Below are positions 45,551 to 58,249 of a stretch of DNA of 64,000 nucleotides, piece after piece. The translations under genes were made by a program, and so were the position numbers. This stretch comes from Ailurus styani (Eukaryota; Chordata; Mammalia; Carnivora; Ailuridae), in assembly GCA_002007465.1 (NCBI GenBank), contig LNAC01000019.1, positions 976,183-1,040,182 on the forward strand. Reading direction: 5' to 3'. Position 1 is the stretch's first letter, and each line of letters begins with the position of its first letter. The notes beneath the pieces are model-generated. The model was not told the DNA's origin and searched no databases. It saw only the letters and a program-made list of their open reading frames with translations.

Positions 45551-45759
45551 TTGTTTTTTGTTTTTTTTTTAAGATTTTATTTATTTATTTGACAGAGAGC
45601 GATTACAAGTAGGCAGAGAGGCAGGCAGAAGAGAGAGAGAGGAGGAAGCAAGCTCCCTGCTTAGCAGAGACCCCGATGTGGGGCTCAATCCCAGGACCCT
45701 GAGATCATGACCTGAGCCGAAGGCAGAGGCTTTAACCCACTGAGTCACCCAGGTGCCCC
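45551..45759 (-). mobile_element. CAN SINE, young mustelid-type
   Basis: T tail, AAGATTTTATTTATTTATTT, GGCAGAGAGGCAGGCAGAAG, TTTAACCCACTGAGTCACCC. TSD TCCCCTGGAATTTTT (45536-45550) and TCCCCTGGAGTTTTT (45760-45774), one mismatch. Confidence 0.96.
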
Positions 45760-45774
45760 TCCCCTGGAGTTTTT

Positions 45775-46855
45775 AACATCCAGAGGTATCCACACAGAAC
45801 CTCCAACAATTCATCAACTATAGTCCAGGTCTTTCTATGCTGGACTGGTTCTTGAGAGGTTTCACCTTGTGAGTTTCTGCTCTACTAAGTTGTAATTCGT
45901 TTTATTTGCCTATCACTCACACCAATTTTGGGGGACAAAAGTTTGCCCTGTGTTCTCACTTCTCTTATGGATTCTAGGAAGGATTTTTGATTTTTCAGTT
46001 TGTTCAGCTTTTTACTTGTTAGGACTGAGTGGCAAGTTCCAAGATTTTCACATGCTGGACCAGAAACTGGAAGTCTCAGATCTTTAATTTTTGATAATTT
46101 TGATAATTTTTCATGTTCTAGGTTTTCTCAGAGCTCACTTTCTCTAACCTTACAGCAGACTATAGGGTCAACTCTGAAAGGTAAGGATAATTCTCTCTCA
46201 ATGTCTCTCTCCCCAGTTCTCAGTCTCTCCCTCCCCCCTTCCCTTCTCCCACTCTTTTCCTTCTCTCTCTGAGTCTTCCTTTACCTCTGCTTTCCCTTAT
46301 CTCATTCACACAAACACACACACACACAAGTTAAAATAGCCTGTGTCCTTGTCCTTAGGCAATCCATAATTAAGTTTATTAAAATAATAGAAAAAAATTA
46401 AGTCTGGCAGTGATATGCCGGGCACTGGGTTTTCCCATGCTCCATCCCAATATCCAATTTACTTCTTATACACAGAGTCCTTTGTTTTGTACAATTAGTT
46501 TCTGACCTATTTCCCTTCAAACAAATATCCCTTTAAAATTTAAATATAGAAATAGTATAAGAAAATATTTTCCCCTCATTTTCCTTTAAAAATATTTTCT
46601 TTAATATAAGTTGATAACATCAGTTATTCAATTATTTAGTTATAATTTTAAGATTGTATTTTAAAATACAAGTGAGTTTTAAGTTGAATAGATAATTCCA
46701 GTGTCATTATATTAATTTTTATCATCAGATTCCAGGATTATGGATGGGAGGAAGGATAGATGTGAAATATTTTCTCTTTAATTTTTAATCAATAAGCAAC
46801 TGATAATTGACACAGATAAAGTAAAAAAATCAGCTTTTACTTGATTAGTTTTATT
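45775..46855. other. Intergenic, no gene seen
   Basis: CT-rich low-complexity DNA at 46190-46290 and a CA patch at 46309-46329; otherwise nothing recognised. Confidence 0.4.
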
Positions 46856-46859
46856 TTTT

Positions 46860-47290
46860 TAATTATTGTAGGATTTCATCGTCACTGTGAATCATTCAAA
46901 CATAACAGAAGTGTGTTAGATAAAAGCTAGTTTCATTCCTTGTCTGCCCCTATCTCACACTGCTCAAGGGTACCACTGTTAATAGTTTAATTGCTACACT
47001 TCTAGACATTTTTGGTTTTACATAACAAGAAACAGGATCATATACATAATATTCTTCAACTTGCTTTTATCCACTCGAAGCTACTGAAAAATTTTTATAC
47101 AACTACATAGAAATCTGCTTCATTTATTTTAATGTCTAGCTAGTATTCCATCTTATAGATGTGTCATAATTTGTTTAACCATTCTCTGGTTGATAAACAT
47201 TTAGTCTGTTTTCAATTTTTCATGATTACAAATAATGTTGCAATAAACATCCTTGTATATAAATTATTATGACTTGTTTATTTTTATCAT
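46860..47290 (-). mobile_element. Old L1 3' end, antisense
   Basis: TGTCTAGCTAGTATTCCATC, AATTTGTTTAACCATTCTCT, TGATAAACATTTAGTCTG and AATAATGTTGCAATAAACAT are the reverse of an L1M-type 3' region. Confidence 0.75.
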
Positions 47291-47999
47291 TCCCCCTAAA
47301 AAAATCTGACAAACCCACAATCTCAAACTAAACAAACACTTCACTGTCTATTTCCAAGTTTAAACTTCAGAGTACACCGTTGGGCAACATCCTACAAGGG
47401 AATAAAACACACAGCATCCACCTTAATACAGTGAGCTACAGACAGCTTGAATACAGTAAAGATCAATGGATCTTAATATGCTCTCAACAAGGAAAGAGCC
47501 CATTTAGATACAGGCTGGGATCCACAGTTCATGTTTATAAAGGGAGGGAATGAATGGGAGGAGAAAAATGAATATCTCAAAGGGTTATGCCTGAAATATC
47601 AAACACACCAAAGGGCATCTGAGGTAAGATTCAGGGAAGAAAAAAAAAAAAAAGCAGAAAACAAACTGACACTTCTCAAGCACTTACAGGAAGCAAAGGT
47701 CAAAGCTCATATAAGTTTACTGGCTTCTTAGGGGTTACACGCCCTCAAAATTGCTGTAGTCATCCCTTGTCATGAGTTCTCAACTATTGAAGTAGACTCT
47801 AATAGCAAGTGCCATATACAAAAATAGCAATGCGAAATGTCCCATGCAAGTAACACTTTGATCACAGACAGCGTACTTAGTCTCCTAGCACCACTGCATT
47901 TTTGACATATGTTAGAAACCTCCCTGCAAACTTTGTTTCTCCTCTCTCCAATGCCATATCTTCTTTAACATGACAGCTCAGCTACAATTTTTGAGCAAC
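47291..47999. other. Intergenic, no gene seen
   Basis: No recognisable gene or repeat. Confidence 0.4.
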
Positions 48000-48185
48000 T
48001 GTAATGTGCCCAGTACTATGCTAAGTCTCTTTCAGATATTACCTCACCGAACTTTCACAGTGCTATGAAATCAATGCAATTATTAGTCTCATTTTGCAGA
48101 CTCAAAGAGATCAGAGCTAATAAGTGACAGAACCAGGGCTTCAATCCAGGTAGACTCACACTAAAGCCCATGTGTATTACTACAG
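48000..48185 (-). mobile_element. MIR SINE, antisense
   Basis: GTAATGTGCCCAGTACTATG, ATTAGTCTCATTTTGCAGAC and AGTGACAGAACCAGGGCTTC are the reverse of MIR. Confidence 0.8.
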
Positions 48186-49579
48186 GATATCATCTATTTT
48201 TTCTGAATGTTCGAGGAAGAAATCTTAAGATTAGAGTGATAGAACCCTGTTAATACATAAGGCAATGAGAACAGAACTATCATAGTTGTCAGGGAAACTA
48301 ATTCTCAGATTGTCAGAAGCAAAGTATTGGTGAAGAGGCCTTAAAGTCCAAAGTAAAGAAAATTAGCCCTTCAAAATGTGTTTGAGATCTTTCTTGTAAA
48401 GGAATACCAAATAAGACTGTTGAATCAAATTTGAAGTCTTTGAGAAATCATAGAGAATGAAATAAATACATGATAATAGAAAACAGACAAAGATTTGATA
48501 TTCAAAGAGGAGAACGTAGATTTTGGAAATTTCTATCTGGGCATGTTTAGCAAAGATGAGCAGAATTCCAGGGCTGATTATCAAAAACATTTCTTATGTA
48601 AAAACAAAGCAAAAATCTCTACACGGATCTACAGATTTAAAGGGGGAAATTCTTTTTTCTTTCTTTTTTCTTTTCTTTTTTTCTGTATTTGTTTGTTTGG
48701 TTTTTGATGGACCAATTTACCTGGACATTGTCGAAGTCCCTATCATTTTACAGAAAAGTCTTCAGTAAAAGCTTTCATGATGGAGGTATACAAGACAGAA
48801 AACCACAAGGCCAGTGATATGCAATTTGCTAAAAATCTCATCATTTCAACCATCAAACCGAAGATTATTGGTTCATTCCTCAAATATGTCCTAAATCAAA
48901 GTTTCTAATAATGAGTTGTAGCAAATACAATACGTAGCAGATTCAGGATTTAAACATTTAAGCAGGATGTCTTGGCCTAAAACTAGAAAGATAAAATTTA
49001 ATGTAAATAATAAAAGTAAAATATCTGAGACATTTATTTCCCCACGTAACTTTGGACAATACCTCCTAATGACATGATTGAGCATTTCTGATAGTATCTG
49101 AAAAACAGGACAAACGAAACAAAGTTCTACCATGAAGTTTAATTAAATAGCTAACACTAAGCCTTAAGTAGATAGTACATAAAGATACAGAACAGTTGGG
49201 CAATCTCAAGCTGCATGATTCAGTCACCTTACGGCATCCAATATTTCATTTCTTTCCAAGGCTGGTCTTCTATACTTTTTAGCTCATACTTCCTTCTTTC
49301 TTCATTAACATACTTTACTGAAAACCTACTGTAAATACTGACTTCTGCTCTCACAAAATTGATAGCTTTGATGTTTGGAGCAGACCATGTGCATGTCAAC
49401 CTAATGGCCATTTGCCCCTTTTTCATGCTGTAGGTCCTCAGTTTACCCTGGGATCTATCCTTCCTCATTTAAAGCAGATAAACTGTGAAGAGCGCATAGT
49501 CAATTCTAGAGCTTCATCTTCCTTGTCTACAATTGGTTTGGGAAAAGGGCATGCAATCCAGTTTGGGCCAATAAGACCT
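48186..49579. other. Intergenic, no gene seen
   Basis: No recognisable gene or repeat; open frames are 60-81 codons and T-rich or shadows of each other. Confidence 0.4.
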
Positions 49580-49700
49580 GGATACATTCACCCATTCATT
49601 CCACAAATGTTTACCCACTACATGGCAGACACTAGGTCCTAGGGAAATAACAGTGGACAAAGCAGTAACATCTCTGCCCACATGAGTCCCAGGTTTTAAC
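49580..49700 (-). mobile_element. L2 3' end, antisense
   Basis: TTCACCCATTCATTCCACAA, CTACATGGCAGACACTAGGT and AATAACAGTGGACAAAGCAG are the reverse of the L2 3' end. Confidence 0.7.
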
Positions 49701-50700
49701 TAGAAAAGAGACAAAATTAATAGAAAATGTTTTTGAGAGAAGATTCTTCACTTTTAATATATTTTTTAATGCCAAGGGAAGAAATTGTTTTTTATCTTTC
49801 TCTGGCATTGATGAATAGGATATGATGCTTAGAGCTTTAGCAATGTGGAGGGGAGCTAGCCAACCTGGCTAGAACACCAATCCAGAAAAATGGAAAGAAG
49901 CATCATTGAGCTGCTAGACTAATCAACCTGGCCACCGTAATGTTTAAACCACATACTTGTATTTGAGTTTTCTATTACAGTCTAACTGTTACATTCTAAT
50001 TCTAGCATATTCTAGCTAATATGATATGGTATTCAGGTTTGGTAGAAAAGATTTCAGTGAAATCCACCTGATCTCTGACAATATTTTACAGGTAGAATTG
50101 ACTAGGAAATCCATCACCTCCTTGGTAGTAGATGACATTAAACAACAACAACAAAAAAAATGAATCTATGCTCCATTTTCCTTGTGCATTGGTCATGGAG
50201 GAAGAAAAAAATATATATATAGAATGAAAACACACAGACAACAAGCCCACTAAGATAAGAATATACATCCTTTGTAAATATCTTTCAGTATAGTTCTCGA
50301 TTGCGTTGTGTAGCACTGGAAGAGTAGGTATTTATCATCACAGAAAGATTAAGGGTATTTTGAGGTTTTCTTTACCCTTTTTCTCATTGTAACTACAACT
50401 CATCCATCATCATTATCTAGCTATATGATATATACTTAATATTTAGAAGATGTTTTGGAAATTCTAATTTGAAGTCTTAATTAAAGTTATTTAATCATGA
50501 GAATATTTGATGAAGCAAAACATTCATTTTTATACTATAGAGACATGGACAACATAGCTAACAGGTATTTCCAAAAACTGGTGTGAAGGAACTATGTTAT
50601 TTACCAAAATGTTAAGCCGAAAAGGCTAAAAGCAAGAATGTGCTTTCTATGATTACAGAAGTAGAAACTCCTTCATGGAGACAGAAAAGGAGTAACTTAA
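49701..50700. other. Intergenic, no gene seen
   Basis: No recognisable gene or repeat. Confidence 0.4.
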
Positions 50701-50709
50701 TAGATAATT

Positions 50710-50852
50710 ATTGAATGAATGAATATTTGAGCACCTAGAGTACTATGATGTATACTTATGGTTTCTTTCATCCAAAGCTACAGTCCTTATCTTTCAAAAA
50801 CTTACATTTCTGCTGATGATAGGAAAGATAAGTCAAGCTCTATCTTTCTGTG

Positions 50853-50884
<32 letters not shown>

Positions 50885-51520
50885 ATCTATTTTTCTCTCC
50901 CTCTCAACATTCTTCTATTTCTTTCCTTTCATTCACTCTTTATCAGCAAACCACGAGTGCCTTTTATAGAGCAGATATTGTGTGCGGTATGTGAATAAGA
51001 CAGATAAGACAGAGTTTTTGCCCTGAAGAGGCTTATTATACTCTAAGAAAAGAAAAGATACATTTAAAGTTTCATATATTTGCCTGGCGAATGTTATTTG
51101 GTAAACAGTGAATGCTACTGAAGTCCAAAGTGCAGAGGGAGAGAGCTATGAGCAGAATTCATGTGGAGATACTAAGGAAAAACTTGGCTTTTGAACTGGA
51201 TTTAATAAGGTGATGAGAATATGAAGGGGGAAGGAGGGACGATGAAAGCTGGGGGAAATGCAGAACAGAAGTATGCGTGTACAGATGTATGTATGGTACT
51301 CTAACAGCAGTGAATAGCTTGCTTTGTCGAAAGTCTGTGTTTCTTGTGGGAGAGTCATAACAGTTAAGTTTGGAAGAGTAGAGTAGGGTCATGTAATAGA
51401 AGAGTTTGAATGGCAGGCTAATTCTTGATCTAAAGCTATAGGCAATAGGGAACCTAAAATTTAAGCAGGGCAAGAAATACAGAACAGAACTTAAGAAGAA
51501 TTGTCTCTCATTGACGTAGG
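50710..51520 (-). mobile_element. L2 LINE, antisense, with an internal microsatellite
   Basis: GAATGAATGAATATTTGAGC, TTGCCCTGAAGAGGCTTATT, AACTTGGCTTTTGAACTGGA, TTGAATGGCAGGCTAATTCT and GGCAATAGGGAACC follow the reversed L2 3' region in order. The 169-codon open frame on the minus strand (51159-51668) lies largely in this L2 and shows no recognisable domain. Confidence 0.6.
50851..50884. repeat. (TATC)n microsatellite
   Basis: About eight TATC units. Confidence 0.95.
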
Positions 51521-51734
51521 CAATGGAAAACAAAACTTGTTTCCTTACTGGACTCTCATGTTTGAGTTGAAATAAGGTTTCTAAAGAAGAGTAAATAATT
51601 GGAGGCCAAATACCCGTTATATTGTGATTTATAATAAATACATATATTGTCTTTGTCCAATTCCTCACACATAGCTCCTAAAACTCTTGAAATTTCCTGT
51701 GATGAGAATGATAAAGATGTCTTTTGTTGTATTA

Positions 51735-52345
51735 ATGAAGTAACTTTTAGGAAGCACCCAAGGATGGAGGCTGGTTGCCAGTGAAACTGACCTTGTGATT
51801 AGAGGATTAAAACTTTTAGCCCTACCCAGTCCCCTCCCCCAGAAGAGAAGTCCAATCACCAATGGCCAGTGGTTTAATCAATCATGCCTATGTAACGAAG
51901 CTTCCATAAACTCCCAAAAGGACAGAGTTTGGAGAGCTTCTGCATTTGTGAACTCATAGAGGTGTTGAGAGAGTGATGTGCAGGGAGAGCGTGGAAGCTC
52001 TGCCTTTTCCCCCACACCTTGCATATGCATCTCTTTCATCTAGCTATTCCTGAGTTACATCCTTTTATAATAAACGGGTAATCACAGTCTAGTAAGTAAA
52101 ATGTTTGTTCTGTGAGCCCCTCTAGCAAACTAACCAAACCCAAGGAGGAACTTGTTGAAACCTCCTAAATCTTAGTCAAGAGCATATGTGGCAACCAAGA
52201 TTTACAATTGTGTCTGAAAGTGGGGGATGGGAGCATTTTATGGCACTTAGCTCTTAATCTGTGAGATCTGATGCCATTTCTAGGAAGATACTATCAGAAT
52301 TTATTAAGATGCTTGGTAGTGTTGGAAAAGACACATATTACAATT
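51735..52345 (+). mobile_element. Old ERV LTR, probably ERVL-type
   Basis: CAATGGCCAGTGGTTTAATC, AATCATGCCTATGTAACGAA, GCTTCCATAAACTCCCAAAA, TTATAATAAACGGGTAATC (poly(A) signal near 52067), GTGAGCCCCTCTAGCAAACT and CCAAGGAGGAACTTGTTGAA are in the order of a mammalian ERV LTR I recognise but cannot name. No internal retroviral sequence adjoins it. Ends are approximate. Confidence 0.65.
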
Positions 52346-52805
52346 GGAGTCAGATTTGTAGTACCACAAGGAAAACAGGAAGAATTAGGTATTTATACAG
52401 CTTACAGAATCTGAGATTCCCATAATAATGGTGAATAACAGTGTGAGTATTTTTAACTGTTAAAGTTCAATTATAGTATGGATAAGAGTAGGAAATAATT
52501 TAAGTGACAGAATCACCAAATCCATTATTACTTCAAAAAAGTGAAGTTTTGAGTTTTAAAACCATAACCAAAATGTTAGTTTAAAAATACATACTCTAAC
52601 ACATTCATTACATTAAATTGTTTCAAAATATATTTTAAAAAGCTAACTTTGATGACAAAAATTCTATTAATGAATTGAGCAATCTCCTAGAAAATCTTTT
52701 CTTAATCCAGTCACATCCTATAATCACTAGAAAAGTTTGGGAATGCTAATAAGAGAAGGAATGTTTTAATGAAATGAAATATCCTAACAGAAAACTACCC
52801 AGATT

Positions 52806-52975
52806 ATGCTACTCAAGAGTCTCAGTGAAGAAATGCTAAATATTGTCAAAGGTCTCTCCAAAGCCAAAGCCTTGGGGCATAACACACTCCTCCAAGAATT
52901 ATGTTCTAAATTAACTCGTGTTTCCCTCGATCGTTTATTAGAACTTTATAACCAGAACTTGAAATTAAAAACCAT
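52806..52975 (+). pseudogene. Possible ancient LINE reverse-transcriptase fragment
   Basis: The plus-strand frame starts MLLKSLSEEMLNIVKGLSKA and has LLELYNQNLK about 50 residues on. The spacing of SEEMLNIVKGL and LLELYN resembles the region of LINE RT around 'EEI..I..L..GKAPGPDG...LL.LYN', with the central Pro-Gly-Pro-Asp replaced by ALGHN. Only about 55 residues fit, and it could be coincidence. Confidence 0.3.
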
Positions 52976-54561
52976 CCATATTACACACTCTGTCAATATT
53001 TTATGCATTATATTAAGAAGGAAGAACTGCTACATTTTAAACTTCTCTTTGGCTCTCTGCCTCCAAAAACACCAGTTTGGGAGGTATGACTCAGATTCTC
53101 ACCTGGCAGGTAGAATACAAAATGTTCTCTTTTCATTCGTAAGGACAAGCCTGGACTCATGCCAGGAAGAATCTCTCCTGCTAATGTATGACCATTCACT
53201 GATAATATTTTAGACATGGGCCTTTTTAGTGAAATAACTAATTAAAAAAATATTTAGTGAAAATGAGTACTTACATTGGTTAAGCTTACTTAAATGACTT
53301 TCTTCAACTTGGAATCTGATGTGAAAGTTTTCTCAACTGCCAATAATTGAATCTCAAAGGAAAGCTAAGGATAGAAAGCGATGGCATGCTGAAATTTCCA
53401 AAGGTAAAAGAGTACATGTATCATAAAGATAAGAAAATAAAGAAGCACTCACAAAGGAATATAATAATATTCCTCCAAATTCTCCCCCCAAACTGTGTAA
53501 TTATTACACCCATGCAAATTAAAAGAATGACGTTCTGTTTTTTATACCCTGCCATGTTTCCCTTCTAATATACCTACACCTGGGTCAAGCAGAGGGCTAT
53601 TCAGGTAGAATTAACAGCTAACAAAGCTTTGATATGATGGAAGTTCAAACCTACAAAATAATCTGCTTTGAAAGGAGGGATGGAAGAGCTGTTGACCACC
53701 CTCTCCTGATCTGGCCACTCCACCCCTTGCAAATGGCAAATCTGCACAAGAATAAGCAGTGTGCACTGAACCTGGTGTGTCTTTTCTTCTCATTTCCTGT
53801 TTCCTCCAGCATAAATGGGTTTATAGGACTCGGCATCTAATTTTGGAGTGTGATTTCATGTTCATTCATCAGTGTCACCTCTTCATGTGTTGGTGTTAGG
53901 TACCATCTAAAACTGAATATACTAACTCAAGGACAGATGTGGTACATATTATAGGACACAGTGAGACTACAGTCTTGCACAGAGAGTACACCAAATATTT
54001 TCAATAACCTCTGCTTTTTGTAAAAGAGTGATTATGTTGTTACCATGTTGTGTTTTTTGTTTGTTTGTTTGTTTGTTTTTTGTCTTTTTAAACTCTATAA
54101 CTACCAGTTGGTCTTAAGGGGTTTTTAGGTCCTGTGAAATTTAAGGCAAGTTTCAAAAGGAAAAGTTTTCAGATAGAAGTTCAGGACATGGAAGGCATTT
54201 ACTTATAGATAGACAAATGAAGTTTGATTCAAATCATGTCTTGTTTTAACATCTTCAAGATCATGACAGATTTCCCATAAGCTCAGACAAGCACAGACCT
54301 CAGAGATACCCACCCAAAAGACTATTTAGCTATGTCCATAATGCTATTAAAAAAGGAACTAAGAACAAATGAACCTCTAATCTAGATATCTGTGTGTTGT
54401 GTATAATGAGGGACATCACATCCTAATACTCTGTATTGGGAACATGTAAGATGGCTGAAGAGTGAGAGGAAACCAGTGACATAGTTGTAAAGCTAGGAAG
54501 GAAAAAAAGAGATAAAACAAAATTTTCCAAGAACGGTAGGCACATATAATTTTTCAAAAAT
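52976..54561. other. Intergenic, no gene seen
   Basis: A (GTTT)n tract lies at 54055-54077; otherwise nothing recognised. Confidence 0.4.
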
Positions 54562-54581
54562 CAGTATTTGACATATATTTA

Positions 54582-54796
54582 TTTATTTATTTATTTATTT
54601 ATTTTTTAAAGATTTTATTTATTTATTTCACAGAGGGAGAGAGATCACAAGGAGGCAGAGAGGCAGGCAGAGAGAGAGAGGGGGAAGCAGGCTCCCCGCT
54701 GAGCAGGGAGCCCGATGCGGGCCTCGATCCCAGGACCCTGAGATCATGACCTGAGCCGAAAGCAGAGGCATTAACCCACTGAGCCACCCAGGCGCC
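54582..54796 (-). mobile_element. CAN SINE, young subfamily
   Basis: (TTTA)n tail, AAAGATTTTATTTATTTATT, CACAGAGGGAGAGAGATCAC, GAGCCACCCAGGCGCC. Exact 20-bp TSD CAGTATTTGACATATATTTA at 54562-54581 and 54797-54816. It is nearly identical to the SINE at 29887-30091 through the body. Confidence 0.98.
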
Positions 54797-54816
54797 CAGT
54801 ATTTGACATATATTTA

Positions 54817-56334
54817 ATCAATTATTTATTTGAGCCCCATCAGAAAAAAAAAAAGAGATAATACTTATTCCAGCAAACCAATTTAGCTTTCTTACCTTCT
54901 TGTAGGCATTATAATTATTCCCTGTACACATTGCCTTTAGCATGTCAAGAAAAAGTCTTTAATACCCTCATTTTAAAAGATCTACATCATTGCTCTTACT
55001 CCCTAGGATGCTGTCATTTTCATATATCCATCATTAAGTGAGCACCGTGCCCCCAGTTCCTTTTTCATTTTCAAAGGAAGACTGGACTGGGTTTTATTAG
55101 CATTTTAAATCTATTTTTCTAAAGGGAAAAAGATACCAAAAATCAACGAAACTTTTTCCTGTGGTATTAAAAATCACTAGGTGGTCTTAAATTTCCTGCC
55201 TTTATATGCTGCTTTCATGTCAGGAACTGGAGATCTATTTTGAGTTGGCTTTTACCCAAAGAACTTGAGTTGGCTCAAACTTGAACAGGCAAACTGGTTT
55301 CTTTAAAAAAAAAAAAAAATCTTTTTGTAACACTTTTACTTGACACTGAAAAAAAAAGTGTTTATTCCAATTACTATTCAAAGACACAAAATAAGCAAAA
55401 GTAGTATGTTGCTTTATTTATACATAAAGAAGGGTTGCAATTGAAAAATTTATTTATAATCATACAAAGTGGCCAAGGTGAATAAAACAAATTGGGAGAT
55501 TAATTAAATAGATCCTTCAGTTAGACAAATGATGAACAAAATGTGAAACTAAAAGATCATTCTATATGGCAGACCAGTTGGTTTCATCTAGTTCACCACA
55601 GATAACTTAATGTAGCTAGCTGTCATACAAATGGGTAGTCCATGACACCAGTAGCCTCCAAGTAAAAATGATGACAACTTACAAACCCTTTCATTGTCTC
55701 TGGAAAAACTCAAAGCACAAATCTTACTAGGTCATTAGCTCCAAGTCTACATGAAAGTTTCTTCTTAATATCATCTACACACAATTCAAGAACACTGGTA
55801 CAATTCTTTCTGATGCAAAACCCTATTCTTCATGGAAACCACTCCTACTAATATATACAGGTTTTGTTAGACTTGATATGGTGATTTAAATGCTAATTCC
55901 CTTTATTTGTATATGTCACTTTTACAAGGGAGTTTTCTAATATTAGATAACAAAGTGTAATAACAAGTCTAACAGTTCATTGTCTCTAAAATTACTGTAG
56001 CTTACGTTGAGTATGGTTTAAAAATTTATGATGAACTTTATTGTTGTTCTTAATAGTCCTCTTTGGGAGCAAGCTAAGAAAACTGTACCTTTTACAATCC
56101 TGTATTTATAAACAAAAGTCTTTGTTATCAGGTGTTAAATGTATTCCTATCAAAAAAAAATCTGTTTTCAAAAATCTGTCTAAAAATAGGTCTCCTGAAA
56201 GAAAATCATGTACCTAAAATCACTTATCTGTATTACATGTTCCTACTACATGAATTTTTTGTTTAGATTAAAATTCTTGCTTAAAGTATCTTATCTAAAA
56301 TTCAATAAATGGTACTATTAGATAATGAAAATAG
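54817..56334. other. Intergenic, no gene seen
   Basis: No recognisable gene or repeat in about 1.5 kb of AT-rich DNA. Confidence 0.4.
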
Positions 56335-56485
56335 GCACTGGATTTATCCAAACCTGGGTTTGAGTCCCATCTTTGTCACTTACTATTGCTGTGACTTAAT
56401 TTAAGAGATTCAATTATTCTTCAATTTTATCTTGTGAGAATAAAGATAATAATCTCTATCTTGACAGGTTCTTAAGAAGATTACC
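56335..56485 (+). mobile_element. MIR SINE
   Basis: AACCTGGGTTTGAGTCCCAT, TTGTCACTTACTATTGCTGT and AATAAAGATAATAATCTCTA follow MIR. Confidence 0.8.
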
Positions 56486-56504
56486 CTAACATCAATTGCA
56501 GGGC

Positions 56505-56800
56505 TTGGTCATAGGCCGTGCAGCATAACAATTAAGATCACAAAGTCTAGAAATAGGCTGTCTGGGTTCAAATCCCAGATGTGCCATTTTTAAGTGTAAC
56601 CTTGGACAAATTACTTGAATTCTCTTTGCTTCAGTTTCCTCACCTGAAAAATGGTACTATGGAGAGTACTTACTTCATCAGGCTGCTATGAGTATTGTTG
56701 AATAATGCATGTTGATATTAGATTATACACTGGGATAGTGCCCAGTACGGAATACAGAATATACAAATATTAGCTGCTACTTGAAAGCTATCTAATAAAT
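56505..56800 (+). mobile_element. MIR SINE
   Basis: CTGTCTGGGTTCAAATCCCA, AGTGTAACCTTGGACAAATT, CAGTTTCCTCACCTGAAAAA and GATAGTGCCCAGTACGGAAT: a nearly complete MIR in the same orientation as the one just before it. Confidence 0.9.
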
Positions 56801-57300
56801 GATAGCTATGATAATGACGATGAAAAGGAAGAGGGAAGCCAAAAGAGGTAGAATGAGAGGAGAAACAGATCAAATGGCTTTATTCCAAGGTAGATAATAA
56901 TGGTCCAAAAACAGAAGTGCAACTGTGACAAGGTTTAAAAACAGCTCTATCAGAATCATTTCAAGTCTCCAGAACCTGAAGAATTTTTTTCAAATCAATC
57001 ATAATACTGACACATACTTTAAAATTGCCCCTTTCATAGAACCAATAGTCTAATATGAAATTTTGAATCTTCTGGATTACTTATTCAAACAATGTTTTAC
57101 ACTTTAAAACCCTTTCTTTTTTCATTTCTTTATTGTTCCTGCACACATTTTTCTTTCCAACCAGGTTATCAGTATCTTTGATGGCAAGAATTTTGTGTTA
57201 TTCACCCTGTTAGCCTACCTTGTTCCAAGCTAGGAAGAGTGTTGTTAAACATATATGTTATTAAGCTCCTATGTGTTACCAAGCTTAATTAATAACTTCC
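56801..57300. other. No gene seen; possible L2 trace
   Basis: GATGGCAAGAATTTTGTGTT then TTCACCCTGTTAGCCTACCT (57178-57225) loosely resembles an L2 3' end in sense. Otherwise nothing recognised. Confidence 0.35.
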
Positions 57301-57315
57301 ATGGATAATATTTTA

Positions 57316-57491
57316 TTTTTAAAATAATTTTATTTATTTATTTGTCAGAAGAGAGAGAGCACAATAGGCAAAGGGAGAAGCAAGCTCCCCGCTGAGCAAG
57401 GAGCCATATGCGGGACTTGATCCCAGGACTCTGGGTTCATGACCTGAGCCAAAGGCAGATGCTTAACCAACTGAGCCACCCAGGAGTCTCG
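57316..57491 (-). mobile_element. CAN SINE
   Basis: AAATAATTTTATTTATTTAT, AGCAAGCTCCCCGCTGAGCA, CAACTGAGCCACCCAGGAGT. TSD ATGGATAATATTTTA (57301-57315) and ATGGCTAATATTTTA (57492-57506), one mismatch. Confidence 0.95.
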
Positions 57492-57506
57492 ATGGCTAAT
57501 ATTTTA

Positions 57507-58249
57507 GATTCCTAAATGGAATGCATACTTTTATCACTACTATCCATGTTTAATAAACCGATGATTTATCTAGTGCTTTAATTCAAACTTAATTCAAATT
57601 TAACTCAAATTTATAAATCAACTTAGATTTTAGTCATTTGTGTTTAAAGTTGGATTGGCTTTTACACAAATAAAATTTAAAAACATCCTGACTCTTCCAA
57701 AATTATGAAAGCTGTACACTTCTTGCATAAACAATAATCCATGAAATCTCAGAAAATTTTATGTGATTTTACAAGTGAGATAAGCAAGGTAGTACGATCT
57801 GATGGTTTAAGGAAAACTAAGAAATAGAAAAAAGCAAGATAAATGGAGATTTCTTTAACTGGGAACTTTTTTCTTCCAGTATATCTTTGATAACTGTTTC
57901 ATTCCTAACTGTTTTGTTCTCTCCTCCAGGGATTATCCATTAGCGGGAGGCCAGTTTACTTTTTATCTTGATCTCATCATTTTCATTTCTTTGCATAAAA
58001 ATAAGCATTGGGGGAACATCTCAATTTCCTCTGGTTTGATTTTTCTCAGCATCAATTTTGCGTTTACTAGACTCCAGTGTGGATTTTAATTCAGTTGCTA
58101 CATTCTAATGACCTGTTTAATGTATTATTTCTCTGCAAATATTGCCAAAAACTGAATACTGTTTTGTTCTTTATTTTAAAATACTAGAATTTAAATTCTA
58201 AAGAAAAATTTGTCTTACAGAAGTTTTAAAATGCAAGAGATAAAAAATC
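57507..58249. other. Intergenic, no gene seen
   Basis: No recognisable gene or repeat. Confidence 0.4.

Noticed and set aside
51159..51668. 169-codon open frame on the minus strand, the longest uninterrupted non-retrocopy frame
   Set aside because: It overlaps reversed L2 sequence and a neighbouring unassigned stretch, has no recognisable domain, and its composition (S, L, F, Y, I) is that of translated T-rich DNA.
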